Under the pieces are notes generated by a model. The model was not told the origin of the DNA, ran no database searches, and was given only the letters and a program-made list of their open reading frames with translations. Of a stretch of DNA of 64,000 nt, positions 55,618 to 64,000 are shown one piece after another (position 1 is the first letter of the stretch; each line of letters opens with the position of its first letter). Origin of the DNA: CAVPEW01 sp963703565 (lineage in GTDB: Bacteria > Actinomycetota > Acidimicrobiia > Acidimicrobiales > VFJN01); the NCBI GenBank assembly GCA_963703565.1, contig CAVPEW010000030.1, positions 92,805 to 156,804 of the forward strand, read 5' to 3'. The position numbers were made by a program, and so were the translations under genes.

Positions 55618-56994
55618 ATGACGAACCTGATCCGCCGGCTGCTCGCCGGCAGCGCCGTGGCAGCCGTCGGGCTCGCCGCTCCCGGCGTCGCCTCCGCCGA
55701 CGCCGTCCACTTCTCCGACTTCTCACCCCTCGCCTCCTCAGCCGGCCCCACCACCGACGAGCGCATGCCGATCACCTTCGGAAACCCGAGCGTCCAGCAG
55801 CGGTCGATCACCTCGGTCGACGACCAGCTCGCGGCGGGCGAGCCCAACACCGGCGCGTGGGACATGAACACCATCAACGAGACCGGCCCGCACAAGGGCC
55901 GCTACCTGTTCACGCCGTTCGAGAGCGGCCAGTCGGGCGTCCAGCGCACCGACCTGGCGACCGAGCAGACCGAGACGATCTTCCTCAGCGCCGAGCCGGG
56001 CGACTACCTGCGCTGGGACGCCTCCTATTGGACGCCGTGGGGCACCTACGTCACTGCCGAGGAAGAGTGGTGCAGCGATCCCGCCGGCTGCACGACCAAC
56101 CCCTACGGCAGGCTCTTCGAGCTCACGAACCCGCTGACGGCGGACTCGGTGACCGAGGCCGACGGCGAGGCAGCCAACGTCGAGCACCGCAACGTCATCC
56201 CCCGCGTGTCGCACGAGGGCGTGCAGTTCGACCGTGATCTCAACATGTACTTCATCGACGAGCTCAACGGCGGCAGCCTGTACCGCTACAGCCCTGCCGC
56301 GAGCTGGGGCGAGATCATGTCCGGCCGCACCGGCTACTTCGATGCGGGCCAGACGTCGGTGCTGCGCGTCGATGACGGTGCCACCCCCAACGCCACGGGC
56401 GCCTACAGCTGGGTGGCGATCACCGACGAGGGAGGCAACCCGCTCCCGGGGGCACTGAGCATCACCGACCCCAACGGCGTCACCTCCGTCGACGGCCGCA
56501 ACACCACCGACCTGCCGGCGTTCAAGGGCACCGACTACCAGCGACCCGAGGACTTGCAGCTCCAGGTCAGCAACGGGCTCGAGCGCCTGTACATGGCGAC
56601 GACGACGACCAACGAGGTCTACGTCATCGACCTCGCCGCGCATGACATCAGCGTCTTCGCCGACCGCGCCACCACCGACCGCGCCACGGGGAGCGCCGTG
56701 GGCAGCGACCTGGCGAGCCCTGACAATCTCGCCATCGACCACGACGGCAACATCTACGTGGTGGAGGACCGCAACGGCGGCGTCGACGACGACATCTGGC
56801 TCGCCCGCGACCGCAACCGAGACGGCGACCTGCTCGACCCCGGCGAGGGCATCGGGCGCTGGGCGTCGAACGGCACCCCTGGATCGGAGCTCACCGGCCT
56901 CTACTTCGATCCCACGAACAAGCGGCGGGCATGGGTGAACATCCAGCACCCCGACAGCGGCAACGACCGACTCATCGAGATCACGATCCCCTAG
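55618..56994 (+). CDS. PhoX-like secreted phosphatase (DUF839)
   Basis: This 458-aa protein of the PhoX/DUF839 family comprises beta-propeller phosphatases that in characterised members use Fe and Ca. It has a signal peptide (LLAGSAVAAVGLAAPGVASA), then NVIPRVSHEGVQFDRDLNMY, GTDYQRPEDLQLQVSNGLER (the RPED metal-ligand segment), ASPDNLAIDHDGNIYVVED and AWVNIQHPDSGNDR near the end. It is third in the phosphoesterase row, 130 bp after the GDPD gene. I looked for a clear Pho box and did not find one by eye. Confidence 0.85.
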   Translation: MTNLIRRLLAGSAVAAVGLAAPGVASADAVHFSDFSPLASSAGPTTDERMPITFGNPSVQQRSITSVDDQLAAGEPNTGAWDMNTINETGPHKGRYLFTPFESGQSGVQRTDLATEQTETIFLSAEPGDYLRWDASYWTPWGTYVTAEEEWCSDPAGCTTNPYGRLFELTNPLTADSVTEADGEAANVEHRNVIPRVSHEGVQFDRDLNMYFIDELNGGSLYRYSPAASWGEIMSGRTGYFDAGQTSVLRVDDGATPNATGAYSWVAITDEGGNPLPGALSITDPNGVTSVDGRNTTDLPAFKGTDYQRPEDLQLQVSNGLERLYMATTTTNEVYVIDLAAHDISVFADRATTDRATGSAVGSDLASPDNLAIDHDGNIYVVEDRNGGVDDDIWLARDRNRDGDLLDPGEGIGRWASNGTPGSELTGLYFDPTNKRRAWVNIQHPDSGNDRLIEITIP

Positions 56995-57151
56995 CAGCCA
57001 CCCAGTCGTCCCGCCGAGTGGTGTCGAAGCCCGTCGTCCCGTTCAGCCCAACGATGAGAGGGTCGCCCCGCGAGCCTCGAGGACCTCGTCTAGCCGGCTG
57101 GCGGGTGTCACCTCCACGCGCGCCAGACCATCTCGGCTACCGAGCCGCGGG

Positions 57152-59743
57152 TCAGCCGGCGATGAGGACCCGCCGTTTGATGGCCTCGTTGGCGGCGACG
57201 TAGAGCGCGGTGAGCGCGGCGAGTACGAGGAGGAGCAGGGTGGGTATGCCGACCAGTCCGAGCGGCTCGGCGAGCAGCGAGTAGGGCAGCGCGACGGTGA
57301 GCGCGGCGATGAACACGCTGCTGGTGAGCAGCGCACGGCCGGGGCGGCTGCGCCAGAAGGGTCGGGCGGTGCGCAGCACCAGCATCACGGCGAGCTCGGT
57401 GGCGGTCGACTCGATGAACCAGCCGCTGCGAAACAGCGTCGCCCCGGCGTCGAACACGATCCGCAACGTCACAAAGGTGAGGATGTCGAAGGCGGAACTG
57501 ACGAGCCCGAAGACGATCATGAACCGCCGGATCGATCCGATGTCCCAGGCTCTCGGGGCTTCGAGCTGCTCGGGGTCGACCTCGTCGGCAGCGATGGTCG
57601 TGCCGGGGATGTCGGAGAGGAAGTTGAGCAGCAGGATCTGGCGAGGCAGCAGCGGCAGGAACGGCAGGAAGGCGGCGGCGGCCGCCATCGAGAGCATGTT
57701 GCCGAAGTTGGCGCTGGTGGTGACCCGGACGTACTTCAGGGTATTGGCGAACGTTCGGCGACCGAGGCGTACACCGTCGGCGACGACGGCGAGGCTCTTG
57801 TCCAGCAACACGATCGCCGCGGTTTGCTTGGCCACGTCGACGGCGGTGTCGACTGAGATCCCGACATCGGCGGTGTGCAGCGCGGCGGCGTCGTTGATGC
57901 CGTCACCCAAGAAGCCCACGGTCTCGCCGCTGGCGCGCAGCGCCTTGACGAGGCGGTCCTTGTGGAGCGGGTCCACCTCGGCGAACACGGCGACATCGGC
58001 GACGCTGGCGACGAGGTCGCGGTCGTCGAGGCCGTCGATCTGCGAGCCGGTGAGGGCGTTATCGACGCGGAGACCGACCGCGGTGGCGATCTGGCGGGCA
58101 GCGAGATGGTTGTCGCCAGTGACCAACCGCACGGACACGCCCAACCGGCCGAGCTCGCGGATCGCTTCGGGCGCGCCCGGCTTGGGCGGGTCGGCGAAGG
58201 CGAGCATCCCGCGGGCCGTCATGCCCGTCTCATCGTCGTCGGCAGCTGTCCGCCGGCCCGGGAGGTCGCGGGTGGCGAGCGCGAGCACCCGGTACCCCTC
58301 GGCGCTGAGCTCGGCGAAGCGTTCGTCGAGTCGATGCCGGACTGACTCGATGGGCAACACTCGGCCATGGACCTCGGCTCGGGTGCACACCCCGAGGACC
58401 TCGGGGAACGCTCCCTTGGTGATCAGCAACGGTGACGTGCCGGCGACGAGGACCGACAGACGCTTGCGTTCGAAGTCGTACGGGATCTCGTCCAGGCGTT
58501 GCGCAGGGTCGATCGGCGCCGCGTCGTGGAGCACGGCGGCGTCCAGCGGGTTGGCGAAGCCTCGTTGCAGTCCGGCGTTGAGGCGGGCGAGGCGCAGAAC
58601 CTCGTCGCTGACCCGACCGTCCAGGTCGACGGCGCTGTCGAGCTTCGCCGCTCCGGCAGTGAGGGTGCCAGTCTTGTCGGTGCACAGCACGGTCATCGCC
58701 CCGAAGTCCTCGATGGCGTCCGTGCACGCGGGGGTCAGATCCGCCATAGCTTTCAGATGGGGTGCCAGTTTGGCGGCAGTCTCAGCGAAATACGGCTCCT
58801 CGCTGGCGGTCAACGTGGACTCGACTTTTGTGAACAGACTCGAGAGCCCTTCCAGCCAGGCCCGCGCAGCGACGGCGACCGGCTCGGTGTTCAGTTTCAA
58901 TGCATCCGGGGGAGAAGAGTCCCACACACTGCCGGTGGGGCCGTCGGCGTAGGCGTACAGATTGCGCTGCGCGGCGGTCAACGCGGCGTCCGCCTCTTCG
59001 ACCCCGGCGAACTCAGCGGCGGCTCCCGGAAGCATGAATGTGGTGGTGCCGTCGGGGGCATCCCACATACCGATGCTCTCGTCGAAAAACTCGTTCCACA
59101 GTGCGCCTGCACCCATGCCCACCCAGCCGACCGGGCCGGGGATGGCGCCGATCAGGTTGAGGGTGCCGCCGACGAAGTCACCGTCTTTATAGTCGTAGTA
59201 GGCCATGACGCCCGCGGCGATGGAGCCGACGAACGGGAGTGTGCGGGCACCCCACTTCGCCGCGGTCTTCACACCCTCACCTGCGTTCTTGGCGAGAGCC
59301 CCGCTTGCAGCATTGGCGATACGCATCGCTGCTGTCGGCTGGCCGCGGACTAGGCCCTTCACACCGGGCACGGGTTTCACGTACTGGCGTGCGAGTTGGG
59401 CGGCCCGGCTGGGCTTTCCGTCGGCGTCGGCTGCCGCAGTGGCACCGGAGCCGGTCGCGGGCGCATCCGCGGCGGGGGTTGTGCCGCCGGCAGGAGCGTC
59501 GCCGGTTGCGGTTCCCGTCGGTGCATCCGCGGCGGGGGTTGTGCCGCCGACAGGAGCGTCGCCGGTTGCCGGCCTACCGTCGGCTTCGGCGGCGGAGGTG
59601 GTGGTAGTGGTGCCCGATGTGGGAGCGGGTTTATCGGCATCGGCCGGCACTGTGCTGCTCGCCGGCGCATCACCGCCGACAGGGTCCGCACCGGCAGTTG
59701 GGGTCTCGGGGGCCGGCGCGTCGACGGGCGCAGGATTTGTCAT
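57152..59743 (-). CDS. chimeric ORF: foreign secreted-type N-terminus fused to MgtA-type P-type ATPase C-terminal half
   Basis: This 863-codon frame is made of two unrelated parts. Residues 1 to about 340 (59743 to about 58720) are Pro/Ala/Thr-rich, then a glycine-zipper-like region (GSIAAGVMAYYDYKDGDFVG), of unknown family. From AIEDFGAMTVLCTDKTGTLT on it is an Mg2+-type P-type ATPase: phosphorylated Asp in DKTGT, FLGDGINDAAAL, and the terminal helices (IVFGLVSSAFDILTFVTLR). The ATPase lacks its first four helices and actuator domain, so it cannot transport. The junction at about 58715-58740 is abrupt, and a contig chimera is more likely than a natural fusion. Confidence 0.75.
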   Translation of the reverse strand: MTNPAPVDAPAPETPTAGADPVGGDAPASSTVPADADKPAPTSGTTTTTSAAEADGRPATGDAPVGGTTPAADAPTGTATGDAPAGGTTPAADAPATGSGATAAADADGKPSRAAQLARQYVKPVPGVKGLVRGQPTAAMRIANAASGALAKNAGEGVKTAAKWGARTLPFVGSIAAGVMAYYDYKDGDFVGGTLNLIGAIPGPVGWVGMGAGALWNEFFDESIGMWDAPDGTTTFMLPGAAAEFAGVEEADAALTAAQRNLYAYADGPTGSVWDSSPPDALKLNTEPVAVAARAWLEGLSSLFTKVESTLTASEEPYFAETAAKLAPHLKAMADLTPACTDAIEDFGAMTVLCTDKTGTLTAGAAKLDSAVDLDGRVSDEVLRLARLNAGLQRGFANPLDAAVLHDAAPIDPAQRLDEIPYDFERKRLSVLVAGTSPLLITKGAFPEVLGVCTRAEVHGRVLPIESVRHRLDERFAELSAEGYRVLALATRDLPGRRTAADDDETGMTARGMLAFADPPKPGAPEAIRELGRLGVSVRLVTGDNHLAARQIATAVGLRVDNALTGSQIDGLDDRDLVASVADVAVFAEVDPLHKDRLVKALRASGETVGFLGDGINDAAALHTADVGISVDTAVDVAKQTAAIVLLDKSLAVVADGVRLGRRTFANTLKYVRVTTSANFGNMLSMAAAAAFLPFLPLLPRQILLLNFLSDIPGTTIAADEVDPEQLEAPRAWDIGSIRRFMIVFGLVSSAFDILTFVTLRIVFDAGATLFRSGWFIESTATELAVMLVLRTARPFWRSRPGRALLTSSVFIAALTVALPYSLLAEPLGLVGIPTLLLLVLAALTALYVAANEAIKRRVLIAG
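59463..59571 (-). repeat. 60-bp period tandem repeat, two copies
   Basis: Copies at about 59463-59511 and 59523-59571 differ at only a few bases and encode the repeated Gly/Asp/Ala/Pro segment (GDAPxGGTTPAADAP) near the N-terminus of the chimeric ORF. Confidence 0.8.
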
Positions 59744-60147
59744 GCGGATTCTCCGATCTGCGTCGCGGGGGGTGTTCCCCCGGCAGCTGCTGCGTTGGTC
59801 ACCGCTTCGGAGATCAGCCCTGCGGCAAGGGCATCGAAACCGGGCCCGGGAGTGTAGGTCCGCTTCACCGCGTCATAGACCTCGCCGTTGCTGGCCAGTC
59901 GGCGACCCAATGTGGCCCTGGGAACACCGGAAGGCGGGAGTTTCTTGGCACCCAACACCCGGTTGAGGTCACCCAGGACCGTGTCCAGCTGGGACAGCAC
60001 CCGGACACGCTGCGCGGCGGGGGACGGTTCACACTCACCGTCGAGAACCAGGACCGGAACTTCGTCGGTCGATGCACACGCAAGTGCCGATGCAAGGGTG
60101 TGCATATAAAGCTGCGTATCGCGTGACGCGTTACCGATGACGGACAT
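59740..60147 (-). CDS. hypothetical protein upstream of the chimeric ORF
   Basis: This 135-aa protein is unrecognised. It has no signal peptide or membrane helix, is helical, with MSVIGNASRDTQLYMHTLAS at the start and VLGDLNRVLGAKKLPPSGVP in the middle. ATG 60147 has TAGGCT (60155-60160) 7 nt upstream, so it is probably leaderless. The stop overlaps the next ATG (ATGA at 59740-59743), coupling it to the secreted-type N-terminus that follows. Such a small cytosolic protein before an exported one could be a chaperone; that is speculation. A partial mirror copy begins at 63705. Confidence 0.65.
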   Translation of the reverse strand: MSVIGNASRDTQLYMHTLASALACASTDEVPVLVLDGECEPSPAAQRVRVLSQLDTVLGDLNRVLGAKKLPPSGVPRATLGRRLASNGEVYDAVKRTYTPGPGFDALAAGLISEAVTNAAAAGGTPPATQIGESA

Positions 60148-61821
60148 GACAGCCAGCCTATGGTGCAGTCGGCGTGTCGGCCCTGCGCGGCGCAACGAAC
60201 CGTGAAGCTCACCTAACCTTGCGGACATGACACATCTGGTACGTGCAGCACTGTCCGTTGCGCACGACGCAGCTGCGCCAAGCACCGTTTTGCGGTTCAC
60301 CGCAGCACAGCGCGCCATCGCCTCGGTGATGAACGGCGTAGACCCCGAACGTGAAGACATCGCGACTGCTGACACCCTCCACGTGAGCGAGCGGTTGCTG
60401 CATCTGTCCGCGGCAGCCGCGTTGCGCCAAGTCCTGATGTCACGTCCCACAGTCTCTGGTTCGGGGCGGCGCCGCCGCCGCCACGCCAACGAGCAGGTGA
60501 CTCTCGACGCCTACTACCTGGCGCTGGCGCTGGTCGATGCACACGACGGCGACAGCTGCGCGGTGGCCTCCCTGCTGAGCCGCGATCCGCGGGCATGGCT
60601 ACCGGCAGCAGCACTGGTGGGGCGGTTGCAGGTCCGGTTTCTGGAACAGGTCTGCGCTCAGCTGGAAGTGACGGCCAACCATCTTGCTGTCCCTGCTGCT
60701 GTCGCCGATGTGCCAGCCGCCGAGGCACTGCAGCAGAGGCCGGAGATCACCGAGACGTTGACGCTGCTGCCCAACCACGCCGCCGAGGATGAGGCCGATG
60801 AGGGTCTCTGGCTGCACGCGACATCCAGAGTGGTGATCGAAGGACGTGCTGCACCGGCGATCGTCGACGCGGGACCGTCTGTGCTTCCCGTCGAGTGGTC
60901 GGCACGGCTGGCCGCCCCGGTCACCGTCACCGCTGCGGACGGGCGGTGGCCCAAAGACGTTGTGCGTGACTGCCTATGGATGTGTGAGGACGCTGTGCGC
61001 AGCTGGGTCGCCTCGATGTCGCGTCAGCTGCGCGGCGACAACAACGAGGATCTGCTGCTCGGGGTTGGACAGCCACTCCGGGCGTTCCTGGTCAGCCCAG
61101 CGGCGAGAGAGATCGCCCGTGTGCGCGCAGCCGACACCGGGGAGTTCGGGGGCCTGCTGTGGCGAGTACGGCCGGCGATGGCGTGCGCTGATTCGGCCTA
61201 CGGAGGGCTGCGCACCCGGGATCGTGTGGAGCTGCTGTCCTCGATGCGCAACATCGATGACGGTGTGCCGCTGCCCGCGGAGACGGTGATTCCCGAGGCG
61301 ATCGCGCTCCCGGCTGTGCGCTGCGAGGAGCTGGCGCTGCTGTCGGCAGTGGACCCGCAGCGGTTGTCGGGCCCGGTCGAGGTGACCGTCAACCTGCACG
61401 TCCCCGAATGGGAGGACGTGACAGCGATGGTGGAGCAGCTGTCCGCCGGGCAGGAGATCGAACTGACGGCGCCCCTGTTGGCCTGGGCTGACCGTGACAT
61501 CGTCAGCGGCGACACACAGCGGTTGACGATCCGGGCACGCGTGCACTACGGGGCGGGTGTGAACACCCCCGATGGCATGGGAGTGTTCCTGGCAGCCGGC
61601 ACCCGGCTGTCGGTTCTGGGATCCGACATCAGCCGTACCCACTGCACCGTCTACCTCGACCAGTGCCACGTCGCGGGGCCGTTGGCGCAGGCGAGCGCTC
61701 CAGCGGGGAGTTTCTGCGTCGCCTGAGATGCACCGGGCAATGCATCGTGTCGTCTGTGTGCATCATTGCGTGCCGGATGTGCGTATCGGTGCCGCCAGCA
61801 GCGATAGTGGAGCGATGTCCG
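59852..61821 (+). repeat. left arm of a large inverted repeat
   Basis: Every ORF on this arm recurs inverted at the coordinate 123852 minus its position. Arm length within the window is 1970 bp and the window end cuts the partner arm, so it may be longer. The spacer is the unique 209 bp 61822-62030. Confidence 0.95.
60227..61726 (+). CDS. hypothetical 499-aa protein (left copy)
   Basis: I do not recognise this protein. It is soluble, acidic and without membrane segments or P-loop. ATG 60227 has TAACCT (60214-60219) 7 nt upstream. It is divergent from the gene at 59740-60147 across 79 bp, and the next gene downstream encodes a PPE-like N-terminus, so the neighbourhood recalls mycobacterial type VII secretion loci; EspG-like chaperones are a thought but no motif supports it. 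An identical copy lies inverted at 62126-63625. Confidence 0.6.
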   Translation: MTHLVRAALSVAHDAAAPSTVLRFTAAQRAIASVMNGVDPEREDIATADTLHVSERLLHLSAAAALRQVLMSRPTVSGSGRRRRRHANEQVTLDAYYLALALVDAHDGDSCAVASLLSRDPRAWLPAAALVGRLQVRFLEQVCAQLEVTANHLAVPAAVADVPAAEALQQRPEITETLTLLPNHAAEDEADEGLWLHATSRVVIEGRAAPAIVDAGPSVLPVEWSARLAAPVTVTAADGRWPKDVVRDCLWMCEDAVRSWVASMSRQLRGDNNEDLLLGVGQPLRAFLVSPAAREIARVRAADTGEFGGLLWRVRPAMACADSAYGGLRTRDRVELLSSMRNIDDGVPLPAETVIPEAIALPAVRCEELALLSAVDPQRLSGPVEVTVNLHVPEWEDVTAMVEQLSAGQEIELTAPLLAWADRDIVSGDTQRLTIRARVHYGAGVNTPDGMGVFLAAGTRLSVLGSDISRTHCTVYLDQCHVAGPLAQASAPAGSFCVA

Positions 61822-61857
61822 CTTGCCGCGGACGGATGACGACACCATGGAGGAACG

Positions 61858-62223
61858 ATGGGCAACCACCCGTGGGGCGGATCGACCCCAGAGATGAACG
61901 CCACCATGCTGGAGGCAGGATCCACCTCGGCGACGTGGGCGGCTGCCTCGGCGGCGTGGATGGGTTTGGCCTCGGCGGCGATGGCCGCCGCGGGCATCAC
62001 CGGCGCGCAGATGGCAGCCTCGACCACCTCCGGACATCGCTCCACTATCGCTGCTGGCGGCACCGATACGCACATCCGGCACGCAATGATGCACACAGAC
62101 GACACGATGCATTGCCCGGTGCATCTCAGGCGACGCAGAAACTCCCCGCTGGAGCGCTCGCCTGCGCCAACGGCCCCGCGACGTGGCACTGGTCGAGGTA
62201 GACGGTGCAGTGGGTACGGCTGA
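61858..62223 (+). CDS. PPE-like N-terminus running into the inverted arm
   Basis: ATG 61858 follows a strong GGAGGA site. The first 55 residues (TPEMNATMLEAGSTSATWAA, then ASAAWMGLASAAMAAAGITG) resemble the N-terminal helices of PPE/WXG proteins exported by type VII systems, including an AWxGLA segment. At 62031 the sequence enters the inverted arm, so the remaining codons are antisense of the left arm and meaningless. Only about 170 bp of the real gene are present. Confidence 0.5.
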   Translation: MGNHPWGGSTPEMNATMLEAGSTSATWAAASAAWMGLASAAMAAAGITGAQMAASTTSGHRSTIAAGGTDTHIRHAMMHTDDTMHCPVHLRRRRNSPLERSPAPTAPRRGTGRGRRCSGYG

Positions 62224-63625
62224 TGTCGGATCCCAGAACCGACAGCCGGGTGCCGGCTGCCAGGAACACTCCCATGCCATCGGGGGTGTTCACACCCGCC
62301 CCGTAGTGCACGCGTGCCCGGATCGTCAACCGCTGTGTGTCGCCGCTGACGATGTCACGGTCAGCCCAGGCCAACAGGGGCGCCGTCAGTTCGATCTCCT
62401 GCCCGGCGGACAGCTGCTCCACCATCGCTGTCACGTCCTCCCATTCGGGGACGTGCAGGTTGACGGTCACCTCGACCGGGCCCGACAACCGCTGCGGGTC
62501 CACTGCCGACAGCAGCGCCAGCTCCTCGCAGCGCACAGCCGGGAGCGCGATCGCCTCGGGAATCACCGTCTCCGCGGGCAGCGGCACACCGTCATCGATG
62601 TTGCGCATCGAGGACAGCAGCTCCACACGATCCCGGGTGCGCAGCCCTCCGTAGGCCGAATCAGCGCACGCCATCGCCGGCCGTACTCGCCACAGCAGGC
62701 CCCCGAACTCCCCGGTGTCGGCTGCGCGCACACGGGCGATCTCTCTCGCCGCTGGGCTGACCAGGAACGCCCGGAGTGGCTGTCCAACCCCGAGCAGCAG
62801 ATCCTCGTTGTTGTCGCCGCGCAGCTGACGCGACATCGAGGCGACCCAGCTGCGCACAGCGTCCTCACACATCCATAGGCAGTCACGCACAACGTCTTTG
62901 GGCCACCGCCCGTCCGCAGCGGTGACGGTGACCGGGGCGGCCAGCCGTGCCGACCACTCGACGGGAAGCACAGACGGTCCCGCGTCGACGATCGCCGGTG
63001 CAGCACGTCCTTCGATCACCACTCTGGATGTCGCGTGCAGCCAGAGACCCTCATCGGCCTCATCCTCGGCGGCGTGGTTGGGCAGCAGCGTCAACGTCTC
63101 GGTGATCTCCGGCCTCTGCTGCAGTGCCTCGGCGGCTGGCACATCGGCGACAGCAGCAGGGACAGCAAGATGGTTGGCCGTCACTTCCAGCTGAGCGCAG
63201 ACCTGTTCCAGAAACCGGACCTGCAACCGCCCCACCAGTGCTGCTGCCGGTAGCCATGCCCGCGGATCGCGGCTCAGCAGGGAGGCCACCGCGCAGCTGT
63301 CGCCGTCGTGTGCATCGACCAGCGCCAGCGCCAGGTAGTAGGCGTCGAGAGTCACCTGCTCGTTGGCGTGGCGGCGGCGGCGCCGCCCCGAACCAGAGAC
63401 TGTGGGACGTGACATCAGGACTTGGCGCAACGCGGCTGCCGCGGACAGATGCAGCAACCGCTCGCTCACGTGGAGGGTGTCAGCAGTCGCGATGTCTTCA
63501 CGTTCGGGGTCTACGCCGTTCATCACCGAGGCGATGGCGCGCTGTGCTGCGGTGAACCGCAAAACGGTGCTTGGCGCAGCTGCGTCGTGCGCAACGGACA
63601 GTGCTGCACGTACCAGATGTGTCAT
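62126..63625 (-). CDS. hypothetical 499-aa protein (right, inverted copy)
   Basis: This encodes the same protein as 60227-61726, residue for residue, on the opposite strand. It exists only because of the inverted repeat and should not be counted as an independent gene until the contig structure is confirmed. Confidence 0.6.
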   Translation of the reverse strand: MTHLVRAALSVAHDAAAPSTVLRFTAAQRAIASVMNGVDPEREDIATADTLHVSERLLHLSAAAALRQVLMSRPTVSGSGRRRRRHANEQVTLDAYYLALALVDAHDGDSCAVASLLSRDPRAWLPAAALVGRLQVRFLEQVCAQLEVTANHLAVPAAVADVPAAEALQQRPEITETLTLLPNHAAEDEADEGLWLHATSRVVIEGRAAPAIVDAGPSVLPVEWSARLAAPVTVTAADGRWPKDVVRDCLWMCEDAVRSWVASMSRQLRGDNNEDLLLGVGQPLRAFLVSPAAREIARVRAADTGEFGGLLWRVRPAMACADSAYGGLRTRDRVELLSSMRNIDDGVPLPAETVIPEAIALPAVRCEELALLSAVDPQRLSGPVEVTVNLHVPEWEDVTAMVEQLSAGQEIELTAPLLAWADRDIVSGDTQRLTIRARVHYGAGVNTPDGMGVFLAAGTRLSVLGSDISRTHCTVYLDQCHVAGPLAQASAPAGSFCVA

Positions 63626-63704
63626 GTCCGCAAGGTTAGGTGAGCTTCACGGTTCGTTGCGCCGCGCAGGGCCGACACGCCGACTGCACCATAGGCTGGC
63701 TGTC

Positions 63705-64000
63705 ATGTCCGTCATCGGTAACGCGTCACGCGATACGCAGCTTTATATGCACACCCTTGCATCGGCACTTGCGTGTGCATCGACCGACGAAGTTCCGGTC
63801 CTGGTTCTCGACGGTGAGTGTGAACCGTCCCCCGCCGCGCAGCGTGTCCGGGTGCTGTCCCAGCTGGACACGGTCCTGGGTGACCTCAACCGGGTGTTGG
63901 GTGCCAAGAAACTCCCGCCTTCCGGTGTTCCCAGGGCCACATTGGGTCGCCGACTGGCCAGCAACGGCGAGGTCTATGACGCGGTGAAGCGGACCTACAC
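63705..64000 (+). CDS. hypothetical protein (mirror copy, partial at window end)
   Basis: This is the inverted copy of the gene at 59740-60147, starting at ATG 63705 (MSVIGNASRD) with TAGGCT 7 nt upstream. It runs off the window after about 98 codons. Confidence 0.55.
   Translation, partial: MSVIGNASRDTQLYMHTLASALACASTDEVPVLVLDGECEPSPAAQRVRVLSQLDTVLGDLNRVLGAKKLPPSGVPRATLGRRLASNGEVYDAVKRTY

Larger units (their letters stand above)
62031..64000 (-). repeat. right arm of the large inverted repeat
   Basis: This is the reverse complement of 59852-61821, with no difference I could find by comparing ORF boundaries and sampled stretches. Perfect identity of long inverted arms with a short spacer is typical of fold-back amplification or assembly artefacts. 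Confidence 0.95.

Noticed and set aside
61572..62280. Two overlapping 209-aa ORFs on opposite strands near the palindrome centre
   Set aside because: They are mirror images produced by the inverted repeat and run across the spacer; neither has a coding pattern of its own.

Overview
The window is high-GC DNA from an actinobacterium. It has dense genes, many 1-8 bp ATGA/GTGA-type overlaps, frequent GTG/TTG starts, and a recurring TANNNT hexamer placed 6-9 nt before start codons, which points to leaderless transcription. F420-type luciferase-like oxidoreductase, class I nitronate monooxygenase, Asp23 plus a membrane partner, a TadE/TadG set and an H+-pyrophosphatase together suggest a free-living member of the Acidimicrobiia or a relative; that placement is inference. 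At least six conserved genes carry single-base indels, so the sequence looks like an imperfectly polished or metagenome-derived contig.

Layout. 0-9.8 kb: alpha/beta hydrolase, polyprenyl synthase, xseB/xseA, Asp23 pair, MBL hydrolase, thiolase, SpoU methylase, cyclopropane fatty acid synthase. 9.8-14.6 kb: a four-gene overlapping TadE/TadG-type operon, divergent from an ECF sigma factor and a membrane protein with a perfect 42-bp repeat tail. 14.6-25 kb: hppA coupled to a DtxR-type regulator, ABC exporter, secreted protein, giant cyclase/ATPase/TPR regulator. 25-36.7 kb: PilZ glycosyltransferase, glutaminase remnant, nitronate monooxygenase and LLM oxidoreductase, J-domain protein, GlsB-like protein, ETHE1-like hydrolase, PaaX-type regulator divergent from a desaturase, larC/larB, pheA. 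36.7-37.1 kb: three tRNA genes (Ser-UGA, Ser-GCU, Arg-ACG).

37.1-52.4 kb is bounded by tRNA-Arg and an imperfect copy of its 3' part, and it is a patchwork. It holds a complete IS3 and IS256 element, broken IS3 and IS30 pieces, remnants of dnaE2, a DUF262 (GmrSD-like) gene, thymidine phosphorylase, serC and hsdR, and a RES/Xre toxin-antitoxin pair whose toxin is frameshifted by an exact 22-bp tandem duplication. Intact-looking housekeeping genes (S9 peptidase, aminotransferase) sit among them.

53.2-57 kb holds three secreted phosphoesterases (calcineurin-like, GDPD, PhoX-like) that would act together in phosphate scavenging. From 57.1 kb an MgtA-type P-type ATPase loses its N-terminal half at about 58.72 kb, where the frame runs into unrelated, mycobacteria-like sequence. 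That sequence is then folded into an inverted repeat (arms 59852-61821 and 62031-64000, 209-bp spacer), most simply an amplification or assembly fold-back. I saw no CRISPR array, rRNA, integrase or replication origin.
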